Notes: generated from the sequence alone by a model not told the origin. Positions 8,414 to 17,786 are shown, counted from the stretch's first letter. The stretch is DNA of 43,336 bases from Chloroflexota bacterium (GCA_947479915.1 CANKAU010000017.1:1-43336), one strand, 5' to 3'. Made by a program: numbers and translations.

Positions 8414-11400
8414 TTATCCCCAACTCTTTCCAGCCGGCACTGAGAGCACCTCCGCCGGGAAGAACTCCTCGAGGGCGTCCGCGATCAGGGTGCGCTGCTC
8501 ACCGGCCCGCTCCTCCAGGGTGCCGCGGACGCGCATGAACGGCGCGGTGCGGATGATGTCGCGATGCGCCTCGACGAGGTCGCGACTGATGAGGGCGTTC
8601 GTCATACCGAATTCGTCCTCCAGCAGCAGGAAGATGATCCCCTTCGCCGTGAGCGGCTGCTGGCGACACACGATGAGCCCCGCGAGGTCAACGTGCGCCC
8701 CCGCAGGCATCGTGCGGAGGTGGCGGCTGGAGACCACACCTTCACCGAGCGCGGTACGCAAGAACTGCATGGGATGGGCGTCTGGCGACAGATGCAACAC
8801 GGCGTAGTCGTTCGCCATGCGCTGGTAATCGCTGAAGTCACCCAGACGGACCTCGTCCTGCACCGTCGGGAGCGAGAGACGGAGCTGCCGATTCTGAGGA
8901 CGGCGCAGGTCGCTCTGCTCGAAGCCGCCGGCAAAGAGGCCAAGCTGCCAGATCAGCTCGCGGCGGTTGAGGCCAAGGACATCGAACGCGCCGATGCGGA
9001 TGAGGTTTGTCGTTGCCTCAGCGGACAGCCCGGTTCGCTGGACGAAGTCGAACAGCGACCGGTATGCCCCGCCGCGTCCACGCTCCTCCTCGATACGCCT
9101 CGCGCCGGCCTCGCCGACGTCCTTCACGTAGCCGAGGCCGACGCGGACGATGCCGCCCGGCGCGACCGCCTCCACGGTGCACTTCGCGTTGCTCAGGTTG
9201 ACGTCGGGGCGGCGCACCTCAACCCCGTGTCGCCCCGCATCCTTCGTCAGGACGTGCGGCGGGTAGAAGCCCATCGGCTGCTCGTTGAGCAGCGCACAGA
9301 GGTACTCCGGCGGGAAGTAGTGCTTGAGCCACGTCGACTGGTACGCGAGCAGCCCGAAGGCCGCGCCGTGCGACTTGGGGAACCCGAACTCAGCAAAGCC
9401 GAGCAGGTTCTCGAACATCTTCGTCGCCTCCGCCTCGGAGACGTCGGGCTTCGAGATGGCATTGTCCATGAACTGCTGACGGTACCGCTCCATGATCTGC
9501 GCTGATCGCTTGCGACTCATCGCGCGCCGGAACGTCTCAGCCTGGGCGACGCTGAATCCGCCCATTTGCTTCGCGACTGCGATCACCTGGTCCTGAAACA
9601 GCACAACGCCGAGCGTCTCTTCAAGGACATCGCGCACGCATTCGGGCATGGGGATCGGGTAATCCGGGTCCTTGCGGCGTGCCTCCCGGCGGCGCACGTA
9701 CGGGTTCACGGCACCGCCGACGATCGGGCCCGGGCGGACGATCGACACCTGCACCGTGAGGTCATCGAGACTGCGCGGCTGGGTGCGCGGCAGCATTGCG
9801 ATCTGCGCACGTGACTCGATCTGGAAGACGCCGACCGTATCGCCGTTGCAGATCTCGTCGTAGACGACCTTGTCCTTCATATCGATGCGCGAAAGGTCGA
9901 TCGTCTTGTCGCTGTGCCGATCGATCAGATCCACACACTCCTCCACGACGGAGAGCATGCCGAGGCCGAGGAAGTCGATCTTCACCATCCGCGCGTCGTC
10001 GATGCTGTCCTTGTCCCAGTGGGCGAGATAGCGGTTCGGCCAACGCGCCGGCTGGCACGGTACGCAGTCGATCAGCGGCTCAGACGAGATGACCATCCCG
10101 CCGACATGCTGCGACAGGTGGCGAGGGAACCCGGCGAGCTGGTTCGCCATGTCGCTCAGCGTCTCCCACGCACGATCCTCGTCGCTGACGTACAGCAAGG
10201 ATGCATCGGCCACGCCGCCGGTACCTCGGAACCGCTCCACCTCCTCGCGCATCGCGGTCGCCCGGTCATAGGGCTTGGCACGCTTCGCGATGCGGTCGAC
10301 CTCGGTCTCGGGCAGGCCGAGAGCTTTGCCGATATCACGAACAGCGCTGCGGATGCGGTATGTCGGGAAGGTCGCGACGAGTGCCGCGTGATCTTTGCCC
10401 CACTTCTGGTAGACGCGCTCGATCAGCACCTCGCGGATGTCGCGCGGGAAGTCGATGTCGATGTCGGGTAGAGACAGCATCTGCTCGTTGAGAAAGCGGT
10501 CGACGCTGAGGCTGTTGCGGATTGGGTCGATGTGCGACAGGCCGATGAGGTAGCAGACGATCGAGGCGACCGAGGAGCCCCGCCCACGTCCCGGCGGCAG
10601 CTCAGTGACACTGCGCGCGCGGCTGGGGCCACGCACCTCGGCGGCCACCTCGGTCGCGAGCTTCATCACCTCGTGGTAGACGAGGAAGAACCCCGCGAGT
10701 CTATTCATCTCGATGAGCCTGAGCTCCTTATCGAGGCGTGCGATCGCGGTGGCGCGTTCGCCGAACGAGTACTTGCGATCGAGGCGGTCCATGCATAGAA
10801 CTCGCAACTCCTCGATGAGCGAACGGCCCTCGCGCGTCTCGGTCGCCGGGAGCGAGTAGCCCAGATCCTCGGTCAGATCGAACGCGCAACGACGCGCGAT
10901 GCGGACCGAGTTCGTCGCGGCCTCCGGGTGGTACACGGCGAAGCGGCGCGCCTGCTCTTCCGGCGAGCGCAGGTAGAACTCCGCGTTCGGCCGGCGCTCC
11001 CGGTGAGATTCGTCAAGGGTCTTGCGGTGTTTGATCGCGACGAGCACGTCCTGGAGGCGATGCCGATCGGGCTCGTGGTAGTGAACGTCACCCGTGCCGA
11101 CCACCTCGACGCCGATGCGTTCAGCGAGGTCAACGAGCGCACGGTTGCGCGGCCCATCGCCGTAGACGAGGTTGTCCTGCAACTCGACGAAGACGTGATC
11201 CGCACCGAACCACTCCACCCAGCGTCGAAGTGCGCGTTCGGCATCGGCAACGCGACTGTCCTGCACGAGCCGCGGCACGAGACCGTCCCGGCACCCGGTC
11301 AGCAGTATCAGCCCACCTGCGTGCGCTGCAAGGAACTCAACCGGCACGACCGGATCGAGGCGACGTTCTTCGCGCGCCTCCTCCGTGTCCTCGAACAGCC

Positions 11401-11845
11401 CGAACGCGCGGCTCGACAGCCGGCAGAGGTGCGAGTACCCCTCGCGCGTCTCGGCGAGCAGCGTGACGTGGTGCCTTGTGCCGCTCGGCTCCTGCACGGT
11501 CAGTTCGAGGCCGGTGATCGGACGCAGCCCGGCTTCCTTCGCCGAACGGGCGAACTCCATCGAACCGTACATGCCCTCGTGGTCGGTGAGCGCCAGTGCG
11601 CGATGCCCCTGCCGCTCGGCCTCAACGAGCAGCTCGTCGATGCTCGATGCGCCGTCGAGGAGCGAGTAGTTCGAGTGCATGTGCAGCTCGACGTACGGCA
11701 CATCGTCAAGCACCGAAAGCGGCACTGGCGCAGCGGGGTCGCGGCGCGCCATCGACCGGGGTGTGTCCGCCTCGATGACATCGTTGATCGCACGGCGACG
11801 CGCTTCGAATGCCTCCCACGAGTATTCGACGCGGACGCGGCTCAT
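8414..11845 (-). CDS. dnaE2: Error-prone DNA polymerase DnaE2 (ImuC)
   Basis: A 1143-aa C-family DNA polymerase alpha subunit of the DnaE2/ImuC type, which carries out mutagenic translesion synthesis with ImuB. The N-terminal PHP domain starts at about residue 53 (ELHMHSNYSLLDG; ALTDHEGMYGS). The catalytic aspartates are in LPDIDIDFPRD near residue 460. HhH and OB-type regions follow, with KSHGAAFGLLAYQ typical of the fingers/tau region. The start is fixed by an ATGA overlap with the DUF6504 stop, so its translation is probably coupled to the upstream genes. The reading frame is open some 160 codons further upstream, but that part is a shadow of the two preceding genes. It is under the SOS box in front of imuB. 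Confidence 0.96.
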   Translation of the reverse strand: MSRVRVEYSWEAFEARRRAINDVIEADTPRSMARRDPAAPVPLSVLDDVPYVELHMHSNYSLLDGASSIDELLVEAERQGHRALALTDHEGMYGSMEFARSAKEAGLRPITGLELTVQEPSGTRHHVTLLAETREGYSHLCRLSSRAFGLFEDTEEAREERRLDPVVPVEFLAAHAGGLILLTGCRDGLVPRLVQDSRVADAERALRRWVEWFGADHVFVELQDNLVYGDGPRNRALVDLAERIGVEVVGTGDVHYHEPDRHRLQDVLVAIKHRKTLDESHRERRPNAEFYLRSPEEQARRFAVYHPEAATNSVRIARRCAFDLTEDLGYSLPATETREGRSLIEELRVLCMDRLDRKYSFGERATAIARLDKELRLIEMNRLAGFFLVYHEVMKLATEVAAEVRGPSRARSVTELPPGRGRGSSVASIVCYLIGLSHIDPIRNSLSVDRFLNEQMLSLPDIDIDFPRDIREVLIERVYQKWGKDHAALVATFPTYRIRSAVRDIGKALGLPETEVDRIAKRAKPYDRATAMREEVERFRGTGGVADASLLYVSDEDRAWETLSDMANQLAGFPRHLSQHVGGMVISSEPLIDCVPCQPARWPNRYLAHWDKDSIDDARMVKIDFLGLGMLSVVEECVDLIDRHSDKTIDLSRIDMKDKVVYDEICNGDTVGVFQIESRAQIAMLPRTQPRSLDDLTVQVSIVRPGPIVGGAVNPYVRRREARRKDPDYPIPMPECVRDVLEETLGVVLFQDQVIAVAKQMGGFSVAQAETFRRAMSRKRSAQIMERYRQQFMDNAISKPDVSEAEATKMFENLLGFAEFGFPKSHGAAFGLLAYQSTWLKHYFPPEYLCALLNEQPMGFYPPHVLTKDAGRHGVEVRRPDVNLSNAKCTVEAVAPGGIVRVGLGYVKDVGEAGARRIEEERGRGGAYRSLFDFVQRTGLSAEATTNLIRIGAFDVLGLNRRELIWQLGLFAGGFEQSDLRRPQNRQLRLSLPTVQDEVRLGDFSDYQRMANDYAVLHLSPDAHPMQFLRTALGEGVVSSRHLRTMPAGAHVDLAGLIVCRQQPLTAKGIIFLLLEDEFGMTNALISRDLVEAHRDIIRTAPFMRVRGTLEERAGEQRTLIADALEEFFPAEVLSVPAGKSWG

Positions 11846-12189
11846 CGAGGCGCCTCGACCCGCTTGTCGGCAGTGGGGGGCGCCGAGTACGGCTGCTCGA
11901 ACCACGCTCCGGTCGCGTCGTCGCGGAAGAGTGTCAGCGGACGGCCGCCATCCAGGGTGACGAGGTAGTACGTGCGCATCTGGGCACCGGCACGCCACCA
12001 CGCTTCTTCGACGCGCCAGACATCCTCGACGCGCCCAACCAGCGAGCGGACACCCGTCCGTCCTCGACTCGGCGCGCGCGTGACCGCGATCGGTCGCGTG
12101 TCCGTATCGACCTCGACATGCAGCGGCCGCGGCATGCCAATCGCGCGGAGCGTGGCCGCACCGCGCTTGCCCCGGTTCGTGGCGGTCAC
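11842..12189 (-). CDS. DUF6504 family small protein of the mutasome cassette
   Basis: A 115-aa protein between imuB and dnaE2. It starts at a GTG overlapping the imuB stop (GTGA) and ends by overlapping the dnaE2 start (ATGA). Visible features are RPLHVEVDTDTRPIAV, then VWRVEEAWWRAG and YYLVTLDGGRPLTLFRDD, with WFEQPY near the end; the aromatic-rich pattern fits the DUF6504 family, which is often encoded in this position in actinobacteria and Chloroflexota. Its molecular role is not established to my knowledge; the tight coupling suggests a constant stoichiometry with ImuB and DnaE2. The mutasome-accessory role is inferred from position only. Confidence 0.8.
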   Translation of the reverse strand: MTATNRGKRGAATLRAIGMPRPLHVEVDTDTRPIAVTRAPSRGRTGVRSLVGRVEDVWRVEEAWWRAGAQMRTYYLVTLDGGRPLTLFRDDATGAWFEQPYSAPPTADKRVEAPR

Positions 12190-13394
12190 GGGTCGTACTC
12201 CAGCAGCGCACGACGATGCTCGGGTAGCCGATGCCACGGCTCAACCTCCACCACACGCGCGACGGGGGACTCGCCGAAGCGCACCTTGAGGTGCCGCACC
12301 ATCTCGTCGAGCTGCTCACGGCGGCGCGTTTGCTCCACGAACAGGCTGTGCTGCCGGCCGCTTTCCTCGGTCAGGCCGCCGAGCTCGAGCGAGATCAGCG
12401 TGAACGGACCGGGGAACTCCGCGTACTCCACGAGCGAGCGCAGCAGCGTCCACAGGCGACCTCGATCGCCGAGGGGCTCGCGCAGCACCTGCTCGCGCTC
12501 CCACAGCGCACCACGCTCCGTCTCTCCACGCAGCCGGAGGTGACGGACAAAGCGGTGCAACGCGCGAGGGTGACGCAGCGCACGCCCGAGCATCTGCTCG
12601 ATTGCGTACAACATGGCCTCACGGCTGATGAACGGCGGATCGGCCTGGGCATGCTCGACGACACGTTCGCGTTCCCACGGTCGAGGCCGCAGCGGCATGG
12701 GATCCTCGCCGCGCGCTGCCAGCCATGCCACACCACCGGGATATCCGAACTGCGCTTCCACCGCCGATCGAGGGAGCGCAGTGAACGCACCACAGGTGTC
12801 GATGCCGAGCAGTCGCAATCGCTCGACAGCCTCGATCTCCAGCGGCAGTCGTGACACCGACTCAGAGGCGAGGAATACGGGCGCATCGGCCAGCGTGACA
12901 CGCACGACCTCAGATGGCTCCGCCCGCAGTGCCGCCATGTGCGCGGTGAACCGTGCGTCGGCGATGCCAAGCTGCGGGGACAGCCGCTCGGGTACCGCGG
13001 AGAAGACCGCCCGCTTCAAATCGCCGAGGCGGGGATACAACCCTTCAGTGCCATGCAGGTCTGCGAAGACGAGCCCCTGCTCCGCCTCCTCCACCAACGG
13101 ACTGACCGCGCACATCGCATCGACGAGCGCGTCCGCGTAATGGCCGACGAGCGCGGGACGTGGCTCCAGCACGGTGAGTCGCGGGCAGAGTCCCTCTGCA
13201 TCACGCAGCGTCATTCCTCGACGCACGCCGTGCAGTCGAGCCTCGCGGGTCAGGTCGACGACGCGAGCGCGCGCCTCGTCGCACAGAGCGACAGGGGCGC
13301 CGGCCAGCCCTGGTCGCTCCGCCAGCTCGCACTGGAATGCGAGCGACGGGATGACCAGACAGGCGATGCGGTGGTGGATCGGTTCTGTGGACAT
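12186..13394 (-). CDS. imuB: ImuB-like catalytically inactive Y-family polymerase
   Basis: A 402-aa relative of DinB/UmuC polymerases. The N-terminal strand that in active enzymes carries the metal-binding Asp reads CLVIPSLAFQ, with no Asp, and the SxDE motif of the palm is replaced by EEAEQGLVFADLHG. It therefore lacks the catalytic carboxylates, as ImuB proteins do; ImuB acts as an adaptor linking DnaE2 to the beta clamp. The little-finger region is present (SREAMLYAIEQMLGRALRH onward). ATG 13394 is chosen over a TTG at 13409 because a G-run (GGGGG) lies 5 bases before it. First gene of a three-gene coupled operon with an SOS box just upstream. Confidence 0.9.
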   Translation of the reverse strand: MSTEPIHHRIACLVIPSLAFQCELAERPGLAGAPVALCDEARARVVDLTREARLHGVRRGMTLRDAEGLCPRLTVLEPRPALVGHYADALVDAMCAVSPLVEEAEQGLVFADLHGTEGLYPRLGDLKRAVFSAVPERLSPQLGIADARFTAHMAALRAEPSEVVRVTLADAPVFLASESVSRLPLEIEAVERLRLLGIDTCGAFTALPRSAVEAQFGYPGGVAWLAARGEDPMPLRPRPWERERVVEHAQADPPFISREAMLYAIEQMLGRALRHPRALHRFVRHLRLRGETERGALWEREQVLREPLGDRGRLWTLLRSLVEYAEFPGPFTLISLELGGLTEESGRQHSLFVEQTRRREQLDEMVRHLKVRFGESPVARVVEVEPWHRLPEHRRALLEYDP

Positions 13395-13420
13395 ATCGGC
13401 CCCCGCCAAGAGGCGAGGCG

Positions 13421-13443
13421 ATCATACAAGAACATCCGTTCTT
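13421..13443 (-). promoter_or_regulatory. SOS (LexA) box and -10 element of the imuB operon
   Basis: The perfect palindrome AAGAACATCCGTTCTT (13428-13443) contains the GAAC-N4-GTTC core of the Gram-positive type LexA box. On the minus strand it is followed one base later by TATGAT (13426-13421), a good -10 hexamer, 26 bases before the imuB ATG. A repressor there would cover the core promoter. Confidence 0.82.
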
Positions 13444-13610
13444 CTACTACGTGATGATTCCTTGCAGAATCGCGACGAGGTAGATGCACCGCCCTGTACT
13501 GGACGCGGAACTCCCGCGTGGACGGACTCGGCTACGCCGTCTGGGGCGCGACAGCCGCCGCGCACGCCGCTGACAGCGGCCAGCGCCGAGGTGCACGAGT
13601 CGAGTGCGGG

Positions 13611-14963
13611 CTACTGGCCGGGGTCAGCCGAGGCGGCCGCGGCCTCCTCGCGCCGCGCGGCGTGAGCGTCGGCTTCGGCCTGGAGGCGCGCGGGGGGCTT
13701 CGGCGGCGCCTGCAGGAGGATCGAGGCGCTCGCGAGCCCGACCGCGGCGAAGATGCCCCAGAAGAACATCGAGTAGCTCATGCCGGCGGCAAGCAGGTAG
13801 CCGCCCAGCGGGCCGCCCAGCGACCCGACGATCACCATCACCGGGGTCACCGCACCTCGAATCGCGCCCTGGTGCGCGCGGCCGAAGTAGTCCGGGATCA
13901 TCAGCGTCTGGAACACGGACGTGGTGCCGCTGCCGATGCCCCAGACGAAGTTGTGGACGAGCACGGACGCGGGCCAGGTCGCCCCCAGGGTCAGCGGCAG
14001 CATGCCGAGCAGGCGCCAGAGACCACCGAACGCGCCCACGTAGCGGATCGGCACGCGCTCGGCGACCACGCCCATCGCGATGCTCATGATCGCCACGGTG
14101 AACGGGTCGAGCGCGATGCCGATCGCGATCAGCTCGGGCGAGAAACCGAGCTCCTGCCAGTAGTGGTTGCGGAACAGCAGGAACGGCGAGATGACCATCA
14201 GCATGATCGTGAACGCCGCGACGTGCAGCCAGAGCACCGGTGTGCGCATCGCCTCGCCCACGGTGAACTCGTAGCGCTCCTTGCCGCGCTCCACGACCGC
14301 AGTGGGCTTCGCAGCGATGGCGGCCGCTTCTTCGGCCGAGGCGCCGTCCGGCAGCAGTCCGAGGTCCTCGGGCCGGCGTCGCATGAAGATGGCGTAGGCC
14401 GGCGTGACGCCGAGGAAGGCGATGACGCCGAAGATCGCCCAGGCGTTCTGCCACCCGAACCAGCGGATGAAGTAGGCCGCCGCGATCGCGGAGGCGGCGC
14501 TGCCGACGAGCTGGCCGGAACCGGCGATCGAGATCGCGCGGCCGCGCTTAGCGACGAACCAGTTCGCCGGGGGCACGATCGTCAGGACGTTGCCCCCGAA
14601 GATGCTGAACCCGGTGAGCCCCGACACGAAGAACAGCGCGTACAGCATCCAAATGTTCGAGATCGTCGAGAAGCCGATGAGCGTCGCGCCGACGATCACG
14701 CCCGCCAGCGTGCCCGGCCAGCGCGAGCCGTGCCGGTCGATGATCCGCCCGAGGTACGGGGCGAACAGGCCGCCTGCGACGGAGCGGATGGTGATGCCCC
14801 AGACCAGGTCGCTCGGCTGTACGCCCAGCGTCTCCGCCATGGGGAACAGGAAGAACGAGAAGACCAGCGGGTTCGCCGAGGTCGTCGTGAAGTTCGCAAG
14901 CCACGCACAGGCGACGATGACCCAGCCGTAGTAAAAGCGCGGGCGGGCCGCCGTGGTCGTCAT
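13611..14963 (-). CDS. MFS transporter, OxlT / monocarboxylate carrier-like
   Basis: A 450-aa, twelve-helix major facilitator. It opens with RFYYGWVIVACAWLANF, the usual opening of the OFA/monocarboxylate branch, and the helix 2-3 loop has GRIIDRHGSR. A central cytoplasmic loop (residues about 195-235) splits two six-helix halves. The C-terminus is a soluble Ala/Glu-rich tail (AARREEAAAASADPGQ). A carboxylate substrate is likely by family, but the sequence does not identify it. It is a single gene, not in an obvious operon; the divergent DUF35/thiolase pair may belong to the same catabolic theme. The 216 bases between it and imuB hold only the SOS box and no visible gene. Confidence 0.85.
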   Translation of the reverse strand: MTTTAARPRFYYGWVIVACAWLANFTTTSANPLVFSFFLFPMAETLGVQPSDLVWGITIRSVAGGLFAPYLGRIIDRHGSRWPGTLAGVIVGATLIGFSTISNIWMLYALFFVSGLTGFSIFGGNVLTIVPPANWFVAKRGRAISIAGSGQLVGSAASAIAAAYFIRWFGWQNAWAIFGVIAFLGVTPAYAIFMRRRPEDLGLLPDGASAEEAAAIAAKPTAVVERGKERYEFTVGEAMRTPVLWLHVAAFTIMLMVISPFLLFRNHYWQELGFSPELIAIGIALDPFTVAIMSIAMGVVAERVPIRYVGAFGGLWRLLGMLPLTLGATWPASVLVHNFVWGIGSGTTSVFQTLMIPDYFGRAHQGAIRGAVTPVMVIVGSLGGPLGGYLLAAGMSYSMFFWGIFAAVGLASASILLQAPPKPPARLQAEADAHAARREEAAAASADPGQ

Positions 14964-15174
14964 GCGCGGAACATCCTCTCAGCCGCCCCCTGAGCGGACG
15001 GCACGGCGCTGGGCAACGAGGGAACGTCACGGCACTGCCGCGCGGTCGATCGACGAATGGGCCAGCGTTCGCGAATCGTAGCCGCGGGCCTCGGCTGGCG
15101 GCAACGGCACCCACTCTGTCGTAGACTCCCGTTGCGCGATGGTCCGCGCTCGAAGCATGACGGAGGGCCGTGCC

Positions 15175-15606
15175 ATGACGATGAGCAACTGGAGTGCGGT
15201 CAAGCGGCCGATCCCCGTGCCCAACGATCTCACGCGGGCGTTCTGGGACGGCGCGAGGCGTGGCGAGCTGCTGTTCCAGCGCTGCCACACCTGCGGCAAC
15301 CGACAGCATCCGCCCGCCCCCACCTGCACCAACTGCGTCTCGACCGACCTCGGCTTCGAGCCGGTCGAGGGACGCGGGACGATCTACGCGTACACCGTCA
15401 TGTTCCACAGCGGCGATCGGCGCTTTGCCGACGCGATCCCGTACGCCTCTGTGATCGTGGAGCTGGACGACGCGCCGGGCGCGCTGATCGCCGGCAACCT
15501 CCTCGGCGTGCCATACACGGAAGCGCACATCGGCCGACGCGTACGGGTGGTCTTCGAGCCGCTGAACGACGAGATCACGCTACCGCAGTTCGAGCTCGAC
15601 CAGTAA
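15175..15606 (+). CDS. DUF35 OB-fold / zinc-ribbon acyl-CoA-binding protein
   Basis: A 143-aa protein with a rubredoxin-like zinc ribbon CHTCGN...CTNC (residues about 40-57) followed by an OB fold (GRGTIYAYTVMFH; VIVELDDAPGALIAGN). DUF35 proteins pair with thiolase- or SCP-x-like proteins, bind acyl-CoA and shape the active site, as in bacterial steroid side-chain aldolases. ATG 15175 is preferred: GGAGG (15162-15166) is 8 bases upstream. Two more in-frame ATGs lie upstream without such support. The thiolase-like partner follows after 19 bases, so the two are one operon. Role in acyl-CoA chemistry is well supported, the specific substrate is not. Confidence 0.88.
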   Translation: MTMSNWSAVKRPIPVPNDLTRAFWDGARRGELLFQRCHTCGNRQHPPAPTCTNCVSTDLGFEPVEGRGTIYAYTVMFHSGDRRFADAIPYASVIVELDDAPGALIAGNLLGVPYTEAHIGRRVRVVFEPLNDEITLPQFELDQ

Positions 15607-15625
15607 GCGACAAAGAGGAGACAAC

Positions 15626-16813
15626 ATGGCCTGGGAACACCGGTTCTCCGTCGCGGTCAGCGGCATCGGTATGTCAGCGATCACGAGGAGCGCGGAGAAG
15701 CCGCTCGCGGCGCTCGCGCTCGAGGCGGTGCAGCGTGCCGTCGCGGACTCCGGCCTGCAGATGGACGACATCAACGGCCTCGCGACCTACGCGGAGCTGC
15801 CGGCAGCGGGGCACACGATCATCGACGGGCTCTCCATCGTCAGCGTGAACGCGATGATGACGATGCTGAAGTTGCCGAACCTACGGTGGCACCTGCAGAA
15901 CGAGACGGTGAACATCGGCGGGGCCGTGCAGACGGCCACGAACGCCCTGATCGCGGGCGTGTGCGACTACGTCGTCGTGTGGCGCGCGCTGCACAACCCG
16001 ACCGGCATCTACACGGCGCCCCCCGCCTCGCACGTCGGTGGTCCGCAGCAGTTCACGGCGCCCTACGGGTTCAGCGGAATCGTGCAATCACTCGCCGCCG
16101 AATACGCGCGCTACCTCGAACGCCACGGCCAGTCGCGCGAGAAGATGGCGGCGCTCGCGATCGCGCAGCGCAAGCACGCCAACCTGACGCCCGAGGCGTA
16201 CTTCCACGACACGCCCCTCACGCGCGACGACTACCTCAACTCGAGGATGATCGCGTACCCGTTCTGCCTCTTCGACTGCGACATCCCGGTGCAGGGTGCG
16301 ATGGCGATGGTGCTGACGCGCACGGATCGCGCGCGCGAGCTGCGTCCGAAGCCGGCGCTCCTCGCGGGGTACGGTCAGCGCATCAAGGTCGAGGTGGGCG
16401 GGCGTATCGCGAGCGTCGCGGACTACATGGCCGCAGGGAGCAGCTCGTCGAATCTCACGTGGGAGCGCGCGGGCCTCGGACCGCAGGACGTCGACGTGGC
16501 GCAGATCTACGACGGGTTCGCCGGGTCGACGATCTACGGCATCGAGTCCTACGGCTTCGCGAAGGAAGGCGAGGCGCTCGACTTCGTGCAGGACGGCAAT
16601 GTCGAGATCGGCGGCGGGCTGCCGATCAACACCTTCGGTGGCAGCCTGAGCGCGGGGCGGCTGCACGGCATCTGGCACATCGCGGAAGCAGCGATGCAGG
16701 TCTCGGGCCGTGCCGGTGCGCACCAGGTACCGGGCGCAAAGATCGGCTTCGCGGGCGCGAGCGGCGCGAACATCAACGCCACCACCTTCGTCTTCGCGGA
16801 CGAGCCGTACTAG
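15626..16813 (+). CDS. Thiolase-like / SCP-x-type aldolase partner (no nucleophile Cys)
   Basis: A 395-aa thiolase-fold protein preceded by a strong GAGGAG ribosome site. The position where thiolases carry the catalytic Cys reads ETVNIGGAVQTATNALIAG, with no Cys, and the late His-Gly region reads INTFGGSLSAGRLHG. This is the pattern of the SCP-x/Ltp branch, where some members (Ltp2 type) work as retro-aldolases with a DUF35 partner rather than as thiolases. The DUF35 gene is directly upstream. Likely job: C-C cleavage or formation on an acyl-CoA, possibly sterol- or branched-chain-derived. The acyl-CoA aldolase assignment is inferred; thiolase activity seems unlikely. Confidence 0.85.
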   Translation: MAWEHRFSVAVSGIGMSAITRSAEKPLAALALEAVQRAVADSGLQMDDINGLATYAELPAAGHTIIDGLSIVSVNAMMTMLKLPNLRWHLQNETVNIGGAVQTATNALIAGVCDYVVVWRALHNPTGIYTAPPASHVGGPQQFTAPYGFSGIVQSLAAEYARYLERHGQSREKMAALAIAQRKHANLTPEAYFHDTPLTRDDYLNSRMIAYPFCLFDCDIPVQGAMAMVLTRTDRARELRPKPALLAGYGQRIKVEVGGRIASVADYMAAGSSSSNLTWERAGLGPQDVDVAQIYDGFAGSTIYGIESYGFAKEGEALDFVQDGNVEIGGGLPINTFGGSLSAGRLHGIWHIAEAAMQVSGRAGAHQVPGAKIGFAGASGANINATTFVFADEPY

Positions 16814-16913
16814 CCACCTCGCAACACCGGCGCGGGCCGAGCGCAGAGAGCCTTTCACGAAGCCGTCACTTTAGATTTCGTCTCGCAACGCACAGCATCC
16901 GTCGCGTGTGCCT

Positions 16914-17786
16914 ATGGTGGAGGTAGGGATCGCCGACTGGTGGTTCGCAGCGACGGGACACGCCGTGCCCACTCCTCCGCCGGGGGCCGCTGTCATATCG
17001 TCTGAACCCGGCAGCACGCTCGTGCGTCGCGACGGTCGCGCGTTCCTCGCGCTCGAGGGCATCTCGAAGGTGTACCGCGTCGGCGAGCACGACATCTACG
17101 GGCTCGCCGACGTGTCTGTCTCCATCGAGGCGGGTGAGTTCGTCGCGGTGATGGGACCGTCCGGGTCGGGGAAGAGCACCCTGATGAACATCATCGGGTG
17201 CCTCGACCGGCCCACCGCAGGCGACTACTTCCTCGACGGCGTCGAGGTCTCGCGACTGCCCGACCTGTCGCGCGCACGCCTGCGCCGCATGGTCTTCGGG
17301 TTCGTCTTCCAGTCGTACAACCTGATCCCGCGGAGCACCGCGCTGCAGCAGGTGGAGCTGCCGCTGATGTACCAGCGCGCCTCGCATCGTCGCGAGCGCG
17401 CGATGGAGGCGCTCTCGCTCGTCGGGCTCGCCGATCGCGCGTGGCAGCGCCCGAGCCAGATGTCGGGTGGCGAGCAGCAACGCGTCGCGATCGCGCGCTC
17501 GCTCGCCGTCAGCCCGCGCATCGTTGTCGCGGACGAACCCACCGGCGCCCTCGATTCGCGCACCAGCGACGAGATCATGGAGATCTTTACGCGCCTCACC
17601 CAGGAGCGCGGGATCACGGTGGTGATGGTCACGCACGAGCCGGACGTCGCGCAGTTCAGCCAGCGGCTGATCCGCATGCGCGACGGACGCATCGTCGAGG
17701 ACGGCCCAACCGATCGAGTGCTTCAGCCCCGCCAGCCGGACGACATCCCACCTCTCGCCCCTTCGGAAGGACGTGCGCATGAATAG
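16914..17786 (+). CDS. MacB-type ABC transporter ATPase subunit
   Basis: An ATP-binding subunit of the LolD/MacB exporter family, about 290 aa. Walker A is GPSGSGKST, the Q-loop is VFQSYNLIP, the signature is MSGGEQQRVAIARSL, Walker B is IVVADEPTGALD and the switch His is in MVTHEP. MNIIGCLDRPTAGDY is the typical family stretch after Walker A. The fold begins only near 17041, and 40 or so residues before it are unconserved, so the start (ATG 16914, or a GTG at 16908, or later) is uncertain. Its last codons overlap the start of the adaptor gene by 8 bases. With the adaptor and the permease at 19850 it forms a tripartite-style exporter; the substrate is unknown. Confidence 0.92.
   Translation: MVEVGIADWWFAATGHAVPTPPPGAAVISSEPGSTLVRRDGRAFLALEGISKVYRVGEHDIYGLADVSVSIEAGEFVAVMGPSGSGKSTLMNIIGCLDRPTAGDYFLDGVEVSRLPDLSRARLRRMVFGFVFQSYNLIPRSTALQQVELPLMYQRASHRRERAMEALSLVGLADRAWQRPSQMSGGEQQRVAIARSLAVSPRIVVADEPTGALDSRTSDEIMEIFTRLTQERGITVVMVTHEPDVAQFSQRLIRMRDGRIVEDGPTDRVLQPRQPDDIPPLAPSEGRAHE

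Noticed and set aside
12190-12319. Longer N-terminus for DnaE2 reaching to 12319
   Set aside because: The extra 158 residues are Arg/Cys/Trp-rich shadow of imuB and DUF6504; the PHP domain and ATGA overlap fix the start at 11845.
13518-14993. 491-codon open frame opposite the MFS transporter
   Set aside because: Composition is all Arg/Asp/Glu/His with no helices, while the minus strand gives a clear twelve-helix carrier.
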